Shown piece by piece: positions 41,901 through 56,000 of a stretch of DNA of 64,000 bases; the first letter of the stretch is position 1; the number at the start of each line of letters is the position of its first letter. A program made the position numbers and the translations under genes. The DNA comes from Prochilodus magdalenae (Eukaryota > Chordata > Actinopteri > Characiformes > Prochilodontidae): the NCBI GenBank assembly GCA_024036415.1, contig JAMWET010000593.1:38501-102500 (forward strand), given 5' to 3'. Under the pieces are notes generated by a model that saw only the letters and a program-made list of their open reading frames with translations, was not told the origin of the DNA and did not search any database.

Positions 41901-44900
41901 TTGATTAAGATGGTGGCTAAATGGCATAAATTCTTTGCGGGAAGTGAAAACGCAATTATCATGCCGTATAGTTGATTCCACCATGAAAATGTGCAGCAAG
42001 CAACAATAATTATCCCCTAACTACAGCAAACATCTGTGACGCAATCCTTTAACAAATGGGATCCAGGGGGATCCATTATCACCATACTTAAAGACTTTTA
42101 AAGACTGTGCTAGGTAGTGCAGTATGACGCAGTTCTCCACCTCTTACTTCTTACATTTCCTGGCATAGAGGGTCTTAAAAACAAGTTAGAGGTCTGAAGG
42201 GCCGCTGGGACCCACCACAATGTCCTCCATTGTGGCTAATTATTAGCCCAGTGTGGTTGGGAGCAGGGCAAAACATGAGTCACCTTGTGAAACACCTTGT
42301 GTTTAAGATGGTAGTAACCTCAGGCTCCTGCAGATGGCGCTGCATGAGGATGATGAGGATGATGAATACCTGTGGGGTGTGAGTGACAGGATACAGGATT
42401 CATAGATTGAGAAGAGGTGGGACAGTGCAGTGGATGACCCGCTCGAAAGTGGAAAGTGGGTTCAAAGCAGATGCAGGACTCGTCACTGAAGATGACCCGG
42501 TGCCATTCTGAGCCACTCCGTGAACATACTGGCACGACACCACTGGTGTTGTCGTCATGGGCAGTCGCTGTGTCAGTCTGCATGCATGTAGTCCTGCATC
42601 GTGCAGCCGTCTGCCAGTGGTGCTGGGATTAACATGGTGGCTATTGGGCGAGTCAGGGTCAGGGATAAGGCCCGTCCTTGCCTACACCACATGCCCATTG
42701 TCTACTCTCTCACCAAGTTACATTCCTTTCGGTTGGTTCCTTCTGGGTGCAACTATTTGCGCAGCTATTCCTCTGACGATGAGCGTGTGTACACAGTCAC
42801 AGTTTGAAGGTGTCCATTCAACCCGTTTTAGCTCTGAGAATATGTGTTGCATCATTGGGATATCTGTGCTCGCTTGAAAACGCCAGGGGCTTCAGAATGG
42901 TTCTGTTTGTTGGAGTAATGTTAGTTTGTTAAGCCAGATCACTGTACAGAAAGCTTCAGCACTCAGAACAGCCCCTGAGCTTCTATGAGGCATCATCGGT
43001 GTCCGTCAAGGCTGCCAAGCTGGCAGCATCACTGATCTAGGATCTGGGGAAAGGGCCAGTTTTATGCTGACTTGGCCTGGGTTCCTCACTTGCGCATGCA
43101 GGGTGCTTGTGCTCAGCATGGCTCTCTTGTTGCTATCGTCCTGCCAACCTCTAAGATTCAGAAGGCTACATTTACAGCTTCATCCTTTGTGTACAAGAAG
43201 GATTGAGGGAGATTATGCTTGGAACTACAGTGACGATAGAGTGGTACACGTGTGATCGATACATAAAGATCATATTCAGTTCTTACAGAGGACATAAGCC
43301 TATTGGGTGCCCTTAGCATATATGCCAATACATGCCCCCATATACACAGTGGCAGTGAATTCAAAGCAGGGTAGCTTAGCTTCCATGTATGGACGTTATG
43401 TTCTGAGCAGTAAGAGATGTGCTTAATCCCATTTCCCAAATCCCACCATACACAAACTAAAGTCTCACCTCCTCAGGAGGAGGAGAACGACTTCTAAAGC
43501 TCCACTGATGAAAGCTAATGACAGTTATTGTCACTTACTTGGGGTGTATGATGTCGACCTCCAGCACGAGGTCGTCTGGAATCTCAAACAGCTCCGGATC
43601 GTTGCCGTTGGCTTGAAGCAAAAGGGGCAAGACGTCGAAGCGGCCCTTAGGAGCCTTCCACCCTTGCTGTAAGCAGATCTACAATAGGGGGAACGCCAAA
43701 CACATCAGTGGAAGAATGGGAGCTGATGTAGAAGTCTTTCGTTTTTGGAACTGAGCCCGGATTTACCAGCTAAACCCCCAAAATAGAGCCCTCATAAAAT
43801 TCCAGCAGGGCCGGTGGCAGTTATTTAGTCTATATTTCGGAAATTTCCACAAATAAGCGCGTATTTTAGAAAAGCCACAATTTCCTCGCCCTGTAATTAT
43901 CAATAATGACGCACCAGATAATCAGCCCGGCAGCACGGGGCCTTCAGGATACATGCCGCCTTCTTTGACAGACGGCACACGAGTTTCAGCGCTTTAATCA
44001 TTCTTGATTTGGCGGCTATTATTTTATGGTAATTAAATACATATCGCATAATAACAAGACAGCCTAGACGAGCCGTGCCCGAGGCTGCAGGCATTGTAAT
44101 TTCATATCCCACCTCGGTGAGCTCCAGGGACGCAGGGTCTCCCAGCACTGAGCCATCGGGCTGCTTGTAGCCCGCGTAGCGGATCAGCTGGCTGTTCCAC
44201 ACTCGGAAATCGTGTTTCCCGTCTGTTCTCTGGGGGAAAATGGTGATAGCCGACCTGCAGATAAGATTATGAGATTAGAGAGCTAAAGATCAGGGTGTTA
44301 ATGCAAAGGCCCTTCTGATAGATGGATGCCTCCCGCTGCACTCATACCCACACGTTTAACCATGCACGTCAAGCGCTTTAGTCTGCAGGGCTATCTGGGA
44401 TGAGGTGTAGTGCAGAAATTATAGTTTTCATGTATCATAATTTCATTCATTAAAAATGCCATCAGGCCAAAATCATTCATTTTAGCAGAATGAGAGCACA
44501 TACGATGGAGATGCTCTGCTTGCAGTGAAAGAATGAATCACTTTCATATGAAAAGAGAGCAAATGAAATTTAGCTTATCCTATAGGGCTGCACAGTTAAT
44601 CGGTTTTTATTGCTATGGTGATACGAGTGTTCCTAATGACCGCATCGTTAAACACTGCAATGACAGAATAAATTAGATTATAGGTGTGGAGCACGACTTA
44701 ATTTAATTGGTGGGATTGTAGCTTTGAGAACCATGTAGCTTTAAGAGTTAGAGCAGTGGTGGGCTCCCCTGCAAACACTGAACAAGAACAGTATGCAGCA
44801 TGGAATATTAGTCTTAGTCCAAATCCAGAACCTACAGAACTGTATGTGGGCTAAAAAGGCAAATCTGACCACTGCATTGTGGCATAAGAACCTCATGCCA

Positions 44901-47872
44901 ACTGTAAAACATGGTGGTGGCAGTATTATGGTTTGGGGCTTTGGTTTTGCTGACCCTAGAAACTCCAGTTAGTCTACAAGTAATTTCTAAAGCAGCAGGA
45001 ATATTAGTGTTAGTCCAAATCCAGAACCTACAGAACTGTATGTGGGCTAATAAGGCAAATCTGAATACTGCATTGTGGCATAAGAAACTTATCTCAACTG
45101 TGAAACATGGTGGTGGCAGTATTATGGTTTGGGGTTTTGGTTTTGCTGACCCTAGAAACTCCAAGTAGTCTACAAGGAATTGTTAAAGCAGCAGTAATAT
45201 TAGTCTTAGTCCAAATCCAGAACCTACAGAACTGTATGGAATGATAGAATGGGGAGAGACGGTACTCTACCGGAAGAGCATTTATGTCTGTTTCAAGTTT
45301 CCTAAAGGCCACCTGGATGAGCCAGAAGACTAATAAAATGGAGGTATGTGGATGGATTAGATGGCAGTGAACCTTGATGCTTTAAGTTAGAGTTGTCATT
45401 GAATTCCAGCATAGGAACCACATCCCAACTGTGAAACATGGTGGTGGCAGTATCATGGTTTGGGGCTTTGGTTTGACTGACTCTAGAAACGCCAGTTAGT
45501 GAACAATGGATTGTTAAAGCAGCAGGAATATTAGTCTTAGTCCAAATCCAGAACTTAATCCAATGGAAATGTTGAGGCAGAACCTTAAGTGCTATCTCAA
45601 TATTGGAGCAGTAGACGGTTCTGCAGCAAACACTGAACAAGAACAGTATGGCATGATGGCATGGGGAAAGTCGATACTCTCCAGAAAGAGCATTTATGGC
45701 TGTTCCTACAGGTTCCTAAAGACCACCTGGATGAGCCAGATGTCTAAATGTTATGTGGGCTAATAAGGCAAATCTGAACACTGAATTGTGGCATAAGAGC
45801 CTCATCCCAACCATGAAACATGGCGGTGGCAGTATCATGGTTTGGGGCTTTGGTTGGTTTTCTGGAAAGAAAAGTTTAGCATAATTACATGAGGGGTTGT
45901 TTGTGTGGGCTCCTGGGAAAGTTTAAACTTAAGGTCTGGAGGGTGTGGCTGGTGGGTATGCAGTAAGTGCCAGAGAACATCATGGCTTATTAATCCTATT
46001 GCACATCTTCTAATGAGGGAGAATCCAGGTAGTCTACAAGGGAATATTAGTCTTAGTCCAAATCCAGAACTTAATCCTATGGAAATGCTGAGGCAGAACC
46101 TACAGAACTGTATGGAATGACAGCATGGGGAAAGTCGATACGCTTCAGCCAGAGCAACTTATTTTGATTGGTGGGAGTGTAGCATTAAGTGCCAGGTCTA
46201 TATTAGGGCAGTGGTGGTCTCCCATGCAAATACTGAACAAGCTTTGGTATGGCTGACCCTATAAACTCCAGTTAGTCTACAAGGAATTGCTAAAGAAGAA
46301 CAAATGTTAGTCTAAGTCCGAATCAAGAAATGAATCCCATGTTGAGGATAGAATACCTCAATATGAGAGTTGAAGAAGTCCAATAAAGGGGAATGGGACT
46401 CCTCCAAGTCAGTCTGAAGGGTCTGAAGGAGCCGTTTGAAGCCATTGCTGCTTAAGGTTCACATTTTTGCCAACACAGACATTTAACATTAGATGTGTTG
46501 AGTTCAATGGTTGAATGGACTGCTATGGAATTGTTTGTGTTGTTTGCATAACGGGGTGTTAAATGGAAATCTGATATCTGACATTTTTTAAAAATTCTCA
46601 AAATTTCAAAAAGCAATGCTGCTGTGCTTTTAAGACAGATATACACGTCCAGGAGTCATCCTGTTAGTGCAGCACCACTGGGAGACATTTACCTGACACT
46701 CTTATCCAGAGCGACTTACAAGGTTAATGATTACAGGTAGGCCAACGTAGTGTTAGGAGTCTTGCCCAAGGACTCTTATTGGTGTAGCTCAGCATAGTCC
46801 CCCAGACTGGGATTCGAACCCCAGTCTCCCACACGTAGAGGTGGCACCCTGAGTAGTGGTATTACCCACTGGGGTGCACCAACCACTGCATGTGCCCCTG
46901 CATGACGCAGGACTACGTGCACGACTTCCCTTAACAGCACATCAACTTCACTGCAATGGTGTTGTGCCTGACTGTCATGGAGACACTCGGACAGACAGAC
47001 TTCTGTATGTGTAGCTCAATAAATATTGATCATATCAGTCTAAATCTATCAGTTATTGTTCCTGGTGACCTCCATCTTTCTTCCCAACCTCCTTTTGGGT
47101 GCAGCTATTCTTTTGGCGATTGGTGTATGTAAATTGGTTTTAAATGCAATGCCTTGAAAACAGAGTGAGGAGTGAATGGTGCAATGTTACTTCCAGCTCC
47201 TGCACTTCAGAATAGTGAGGGGACACTAGTTTTTCCATGATAGTGGCCCTTATGAATAGACTCCCCTGCAGATTAGCAGCCTGTATAGCAGAGCTGGGTG
47301 AGGTGTTACAGCTGTTGATGTGGAAGGAGAGGAAGTCCCATCAGTGCTTTTACAGTAACTGGGTGGAATGTGGGTCACCTGGAAAAGCATCAGGCACATT
47401 TCCTTGTTAGCTGAGGAGCGTTCCTCGCTTTGCTCACGAGCGGAGTGCCAAGTGGGAGACCACTGAAAGGTTCTGATGATGTAACCAGCGTGTGCAGGGG
47501 CTTTGCCATTAAGAGTGGGAAACTTCTGAGGTAAGGGAGATTAAAGGGCTCTTCCCTGTGTCTGTCTACCTGGCTCTCTCTCTTTCTCTCGCGCGCTCTC
47601 TCTTTCCTCTCTCCCGGCCTCTGATCAGTGCGTTAGAGTGACATTAATTACAGTGAACAGAGAGTAAGCGTCGTGTTTGATTAGCTTTATGGGGAGACAG
47701 CGCTGGCGGAAGTTCAGCTCTGCAGTGGCAGGTTCTGTACGCAGGTCGCAGGAGCTCTGGAGCCAGGTGACAAAGAGAGGACACACAGGACTCACTGACA
47801 GGAGGCGAGACAGCCACACCAGAACACACCAGAACCCACAACATGCAGCCGAACGGAGGCAGGCCACAACGG

Positions 47873-47920
<48 letters not shown>

Positions 47921-47983
47921 ACGACAAAGAGAGAGAGAGAGAGACAAAGGGGCAGAAAAAGACAGATAGAGACAATAAGACAG

Positions 47984-48014
<31 letters not shown>

Positions 48015-49943
48015 ATGACAAAGAGAGAGAGAGAGCGACAAAGAGAGAGAGAGAGAGAGAGAGAGAACGAGAGAGAGAGAAAGCGAGAGAGACACATCTA
48101 TAGAAAGAAAGAAATATTGAGAGAAAGAGAGAGAACATGACAAAAGTATGAAGATGGAGTGAAAAAGGAGATACACAGATAGAGAGAGAAAGACAGAAAA
48201 AGAGAGAGAGAGACAAAGAGAGTGAGAGAACATGAATAAAATATGGAGATTGAAAAAAAGCAGGCAGAGACAGAGAGACAGATGGAGAAAACAAGAGAGA
48301 GACAGAGAAAGAGAGCAAGAGAGAGATACTATAGTAAGAAAGAGGGAGAACACAACACAAATGTGGAAATGGAGAGAAAGGAGCAAGAGAAAGTAAGTCA
48401 AGATTGAATAAGAGAGAGAGGGAGAGGAAAAGTGAAGGGTGGAGAGAGAGATGGACAGAGAGAGAAAGATAAGGAGTGGAAGTGTGGAAAGAGAAAGAGA
48501 GAAAGATGACATGAAAGATAACGAGAGAGAGAGAGAGAGACGGATGGAGAGAGAGGCTGATAAAGATACTGTGATTAAAAGCGAGAGAAGGAAGAAAGGT
48601 GGAAAAAAGAGGGGGAGAGCGGAAGAGGATGAGAGAAGAAGAAAGATAAAGATGTTGAGTGAGATCAAGAGAAAGAGTAGAAGAGACAGCAACAGAGGTA
48701 GAGAAATGGAGATAATTAAAAGATGTAGAGATGACAGATAGAAAAGGACAGAGAGCGAAACTGGATGGAGAGAGGGAGTGAACAATGGAGAGAGAGAACA
48801 ATAGCCTGACGATAGAGAGAGATGGATTGAGAGTGAAAGATGGGGAGAGAGATAACAGAGCAAGCTAGACTAGGAAAGTTAGGAAATAGAGAGAAAGAGA
48901 AAGAGAGAGAGTGGAGAATAAGTGAGATGGATGGAGAGATTGAGATTAAGAATGAGCACTAGTAAAAGATAGTGAAGGATGAGAGATGAGAAAGAGAGAG
49001 AATAGTGAAGAGAAACGGATGGAGAGGGATAGCAAAGGATAGAGAGAGATGGAAAGGAAGCAAAGTAGAAAGAGAGAGAGTGAGAGAATGAGAAGGGAGA
49101 GAGTAAGAGAGAGGAGAAAAGAGGGAGGGAGAGCATGACGAGAGGTGTAAAGGACACTGAGGTAAAGGAGTGGGGGAGGAAAGAGAAGCAGAAAGGAGTA
49201 GAAAATAAACAGTAATGAGGGCGATGATGAGGGCTGGAAAGGATGCAGAGGTGGGGGCGGAAAGGGAGAGAGCGAGGGAAAGGGTAGAAAGGAAAGAGTA
49301 ATCATGAAATCAAATGCTTCTCGCACTCACCTGAGGTTGCCCTTGTTAGTGGCGTATTTGATGTGATTGCAGATGTAATTAAACATTCCGTGTGCTGTTG
49401 TGCAGTCGCGAGCATCAAACACCTAGTCCAAACAAGCTTATTAGCACGATCAGTCACAGCAGAGGCACCGAGGCACTGTACAGACGATTCCCCCATAAGG
49501 AAAAACCAGGAAAACGCCTGACCTGCCTTCACCGGTGCACTTCCATAAAGCCAACAGGCACTAACAGGCAACGCTAAGCTCCCCGGACAAACGCGAGACC
49601 CTCTGTGATCCCCTGAGAGGGTGTTCTAGCTATGCCGAATGGGTTCTTTGGTGGAGGTGATGGTGGAGTTGAACCACCGTGCCTATGTTAAGCTGCTGGA
49701 CAACCAGGTTTGGCCTTTTGCTAACAGAGGAACATAACATTCCTCAGGCCAACAGGGCTGCAAATGGGACCGATTGGCATGATGACCATTCAGGAGCATT
49801 CAAACATCTGGACAGGCCCACAGAAGAGAGAGAGAGAAAGAGAGAGAGACACACACACAAAGGGGTATAGAGAGAGAGAGAGAGAGAGAGAGACAAAGGG
49901 GCAGAGAAAGACAGATAGAGACAGACAACAAGACAGAAAAAGA

Positions 49944-50012
<69 letters not shown>

Positions 50013-53000
50013 CGACAGAGAGAGAGAGAGAAAGACAAAGACAGAGAGAGAGAGAAAGCGAGAGAGACACATATTTAGAGAGAAAGAAAGAAATATAGAT
50101 AGAAAGAGAGAGAACATGACAAAAGTATGACGATGGAGTGAAAAAGGAGATACACAGATAGAGAGAAAGACAGAAAAAGAGAGAGAGAGAGACAAAGAGA
50201 GTGAGAGAGCATGAGAAAAATATGGAGATGGAAAAAAAGGAGGGAGAGAGATGGAGAAAAAAAGAGAGAGACAGAGAAAGAGAGCAAGAGAGAGATACTA
50301 ATAGTAAGCAAGAGGGAGAACACAACACAAATGTGGAAATGGAGAGAAAGGAGCAAGAGAAAGTAAGTCGAGATTGAATAAGAGAGAGAGGGAGAGGAAG
50401 AGTGAAGGGTGGAGAGAGAGATGGACAGAGAGAGAAAGAAGGAGTGGAAGTGTGGAAAGATGGGACCGATTGGCATGATGACCATTCAGGAGCATTGAAA
50501 CATCTGGACAGGCCCACAGAATCCCCAGACTTGAATCCTCTTGAACGTCTATCGGTCTACCTGGAACAACCAGAGCAACCTCTAGGAAAGGCACCCACCA
50601 AATCTGGCCCAACTGACCAACTCCTGTGTAAGTGTGGCTGAACACTGATGTGACCTACAGCCAGAAACTGGTCCAGTTCATGCCCAATACAGTCCCAGCT
50701 GTTATCGGGGCTGATGGAGGAATCACATGCTATGAGGTATGTTTTGGTCACAGGTGACTCATTTTTTGTCCGGTGAGCTTATTCATGTCTCAGAATTGAT
50801 CATAATTGGTCCTGTAGGCAGCTGGGATTTTTACTGACCTATATGTATTGTGAGGGTTGCCCAATTCCAGATTTTGTGAAGGTGGCGGTTTATGAGTCGA
50901 GTCAAAAATAGAATATTTTACAACAAGCAGCATTAAAATCCAGCTTTAAAAGATATGGGCAAAATTCACAGATCAGGAGAACAATTTCCAAAAAGTTCTA
51001 GATCATATTAAGTGAGTGCATTTACATCCACTCAATAATCCAACCACAATCTGATTTCTGCAGTTATCTGATTATTCCAGTAGCATGTAAACAGTTTACT
51101 TTGAATTTCCTAGATCGGATTCATGTCTTGAAATCCAATGAAGAAACCCCAAAGCTCAGAAATCGTATGTTTCAGTGCATGATGATGGGTTACTCTGGTT
51201 TCTTTCACTGTAATGTAACCAGATCCCAATTGGCTAGCGGGGTTAAATGCAGATCCAATCTCAAGCACTATCGGGGAGACACTTGATGAATTTTGGAATA
51301 TTCTTTTCTAGAGAGTAGGTAGCATCAAAACAAGCACGTATTAATCCAATCACAGTCGGGTTTCTCTAGTTATCTGAATATTAAAGTGGCTATGTAAACA
51401 GCATACTCCGAACTCCTAGATCAGATCATGGTGCAGAAATCTGATTAAGAAATCCGATAAAGGAGCTGGACTTTAGCTCAGAAACAGATTTCTCAGTGCA
51501 TGTATACTCTTATTCAGGTTTCAACATGATCAACATAACATCAGCATATTCACAATGACATTGAAAGTGAAAATGTATAATCCCATTGCATGTACTTAAT
51601 GTATATACATTAAAGAATATACTTAATTTAAGTGTACTATTTCTATATACTAACTATGTGCTTAGTATGTTAAATATAATTATAAGTGCTATTAATAAAT
51701 ATTAATATTAATATAACTTCTAAGTATATATTGTCGCTGTCCAAAGAAAAACAGGTATCTCCAAAATGGTAACTTTACAGGAGAGGCCAAAAACCTCATT
51801 TAATTTGAATGGAAGTCAATGGAACCAGATGTCCTTCCAAGTGGTTTTGGGCCACTTCTGTTGGTTCATTCTTCAGGAAATCTCCACACAGTGTAAACAG
51901 CCACTCATGTGATCAAATGAGGCATAAAAGTAAAAATCAACAAAAATGGAGATACATGTTTTTTATTGGACAGTGACGATATATACTTACTTAGTATACT
52001 TCTATTAAGTACACTAAAGTACTACTGAGGTCTAATGTACTTGTCGTTATCAACCTTGTAATATATTCATTTTGCACACAAAACAATAATTTATTAATAA
52101 TTGTACCTGCTGGTACTAAAGTTCAGTTCTAGTACATTAAAATATACTTGAGTTTTACCTGGGTTGAAAGTGCCTGTTATGAACATCATGAAGAATAAGA
52201 CAAAAGAAGTGACCTACAATAGTTTGGAAGAAGTCTGGTTCCATTGACTTGAAGCTGTGTGTGTTCCTTGTCCTGTGAAGTTATTTTGAAGGAGGTTCTG
52301 GATGAGTTTGGATATATGCTATGTTTTGGATTCTGGTGTGCTGGTCAACCAGTATGACCATGGTAGGTGTCCAGGATAACCCAGCACCAGACCAGCATTC
52401 GCCAGTTTAGGAATCTGCCCATCATCAAGCTTGGTATTTTAGGAGAGGTTTTTTAATATCTCAAATTGCCTCTGTCAAAGGAAAAACATGTATCTCCATT
52501 TTGGTTGATTTTTACTTTTATGCCTAAAGAGTTACATAAAGAGTACATAAAGAGACATAATTACATAAAGAGTACCAAGAAAGAGACCATCGTTACTGGC
52601 GATACGGCTGCTACGTAGCATAGTACCTGCAGTTTGGACCACTGAATCCTCCCCACACAGCGTGCAGCATTCCTCCAAGCGTGTTTGGCACCGTATATCA
52701 GCTCGTTGTCTTTAAGCTGGTACGTTCCAGATGTCTCGATCTCTTTCTTCACCTCTTCCAGTCGGTCCACATGTGCCTTGGATCCACACCTGCACTCATT
52801 TGAACAGTCCACAAATGTAAAATTAGGTAATAATAAATTTTAAAAAGTCACCATACTGTTGCACTACCTCAACACTGCTGCCTCTACCTCAACTACTGCC
52901 TTATGCTGTTGTAAATAATGTGTTAACTGAATATAATATTTGTCCATATATAGTGTATATTGTGTATATGTGGCTTCATTGTGTATATTGTGGTCTGTCA

Positions 53001-56000
53001 GTAAGTATGTCTATATTGGTACAGTACTAGAGAGACAGGAAGTGCCTAAACCAAATTCCTTTGCCAACACAAAGGTCAGCTAAAATGGGCTTACACTAGC
53101 CCATAGCATGCTAACGCTAAAACAAGTTGGATAAAATCAATCTCTGTTTCTGTTCAGCTGGAGATGAATCATTTTATATGGCACATGGTTGAGGATAAGT
53201 CTTGGTCTTCTGATCAGACCTTCATTAGCCCTTAGCATGCTAGTGCTGGAATGGCATGGACAAAATCAATGAGAGGGCTAATGAAGCACATGTTCTTCTT
53301 CAGCTGGACAGTTTTGGTTGTTTTACAGGGCAATTTATAATACATAAGCACTCCAACTGGTGCTTGTCACTACAGTGTATAACATATGGAGGTTTTGGTG
53401 GTAATCTGGTTCCTACTGCTTATAGCCCTTTAGCTACAACACGCAAATGTCATGCTTTTTTGGCAAATTATTGATACAGTACAGCCTAATGTGACATCCG
53501 GATAAGGGAAATGTTCTTGTTCATGGAAACACTAACATATGCTCCCCCGCCTAGGGCTGTGTGTGCTTCACTAGTGTGTGTGTTCACTAGTGAGTGTGTT
53601 TGTGGTGTTTCACTTCACGGATGGGTTAAATGCGGAGACTAAATTTCCCCACTGTGGGATCAACAAGGGAAAAAAAAAAAGAATAATAATTTAAAATTAA
53701 AAATTAAAAATTAAAAATTAAATTAAATGTAATTTAATTTAGACTGTCATTGATTAGTTGTGCTCTCCTGACTGGGTTTACATTAGCCCTTTAGCATACC
53801 AAAGCTAGCACAATATGGGCTAAATCAGTACTACAGCTAGAGAAAGAAAACAGTAATGTTTTGAGAGATGCTTACATGTTTTGTTTGATTAGCTGTGCTC
53901 TTTTGACTGGTGTTACATTAGCCTTTTAGCGTGCTAAAGCTAGCATAATATAGACAGAAACTACATTGTGAAGAGTTCGAGATCATATTTGATGTTTTCA
54001 TAAAAGACAAATAATTAGGCTTACTAGGCTCACTTTAGCATGCTAAAGCTACCATAATATGGCCATGGTTTTTGCAGTTTTGCCTATCAATGTAGACTTA
54101 CTTTAGCCCCCAGCATGCTACCATAATATGGCCACAACCAATATTAGAGCTGTATGAAAGATGAAAGTAAATGTTGTTGTCCAGCTGGAGATCAGTTCAC
54201 TTTGTTTTGGTGATGTTTACGTATTAAAGCTACCACAATATGGACAAAATCCATATCACAAAGGTGTTTTTGTTCAGGGCCTGAACAGCTTGTTTTGTCT
54301 TGTTCTTCTTACAGCATACACTGAGGTAGGTACAGTTTGTGAACTGATGATGTGATGTGCACGCCTGCCTTTTGATTGAAGTGTAGTACTGGTTGACGAA
54401 GTCTGTGGCCAGGGGCAGGAGCTCTTCTTTGGTTCGAACTTCTTCAGGTTTGCGAGTCTGGCTAGGCGTCATCACCGAGCCTATACACACCCTCTCCGCG
54501 CAAATTGGCACCTGTAATGAATCAATCAGGTGCTGTTATGTACGGCGGTATTCCGGAATCCAAGACCGGGCTAACAAAGCTAAAAGGAATGACACCAGGG
54601 AGCCCTGTTAACCTTGCGTAGCCTCTTGCTGCGAGAGCGTGACCTAAATGCACAGTGAGCTTAAGCACTTATTAGCTAATGTGTTTGTCGAGCGGATCCT
54701 AAAACTGCGACACTAATAAAAGTGTCTTCATCAGAGCTGAACTAAGAAGCAGTGGGGGAAGAGAGAGGGGGGGAGGCGTGCAACTCGGTCATTGCCTTGA
54801 GCAAGCTCATATGGTCAGTGTAATAAGATTAGAGTTGAAGCGCACTGTCACTTTGGGTAGCTGCTGATGCAGTCACTAGACGAGAGTTGAAACGGCCGGG
54901 CCGGAGCAGAAATTTAACCACAGGCTGGACAGCGCTGCTAAAACGGGCACTGGCCGAGCGTCACTTAAACTGGTGAAGCGTTCAAAGCCTTAGCCAACTG
55001 ACCCGGGACCCCCCCACGCAACCCTGAGCAGGCCACCCGAGACAGGCCAGAGCGGAAGCACAGCGTAGCGAGGCCAAGATTTCACCCGAGAGCAACGCAC
55101 CAAGTATGAGTCTAAATATGGAGCAAGGACTCTACCCTGGACCAGGACCCCCTCCACTAGGCATGATCTGGAGCACTAACTAACCGACTGGCTGCCTGAT
55201 TAAGAGATGAGATGGATGGCGCTTAGCGTCAGCGTGTTAAAAATAAAACTAAACTCTTTCATTTGCTTCTGCACATCCGCTAGACATGAGGCGCTACGAG
55301 CTCCGCCCCGCAGCTGCCTCCTTTGGCAAAAAGCATCCCCCCAAAAAAATCATCTGTGTGCGTGATATATTATAAATCATAGGCTCTGTAATTAACAGTG
55401 ATTAGCATGCAACGCCAGGCACTCGTGACATCGTATGGAACCTCGTGTCCCTCCATTCCACTTAGTTAGAGGAAACTGGAGGGGTGATTCAAAACGTGGA
55501 GGTGCTTGTGTAGAGGGTCCTTATGGTTTTTTACCCAAACTGTGTCTGCAGGAAAGACTGCGTCTATATTTACACTTGGGTTTGACACATGGTGAAGGAA
55601 GAGACAGCTAGGTGTCAGCTAGGAATGGCTGGTCCTTACATGATGCGCTGCGAAAGAATGACATCTTGGCAAGTGAGATCATCCTACATCTAGTCAATAT
55701 GTCTAATGTGTCCAACGCAGAGGTTAAACTGCATCTCATTTTCAGGTTGTTATGTAATACGAATATTACAGGACTGTTCCACACATTTCAGTTCATACTT
55801 ACAGAAACAGTCTACTGGTAGATACATCCCTATGCAGAGGTTTGAACATCCTGAATCACGTAATATGGTGAATTGAGCTGAGACTTTTCAAAATGCCACT
55901 ATGACTCCAAAATGGCAATTTCTGGAGTTTAGAAAAACAATTGACTTTAGATTTGAAACTTTTGACTACATACAAAATATGTAATCACCTGCACAGGCCA

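Noticed and set aside
47625..48863. 412- and 385-codon minus-strand open frames
   Set aside because: Low-complexity Leu/Ser translation of a purine/pyrimidine tract; overlapping frames are equally open, and the region lies within the e4-e5 intron.
49744..50517. 257-codon minus-strand open frame
   Set aside because: Same compositional artefact over the duplicated purine tract.
54363..54368. GT donor alternative for e2 (adds Gln-Ala)
   Set aside because: The GC donor matches the conserved exon end and consensus better; kept as an alternative in the findings because both keep frame.
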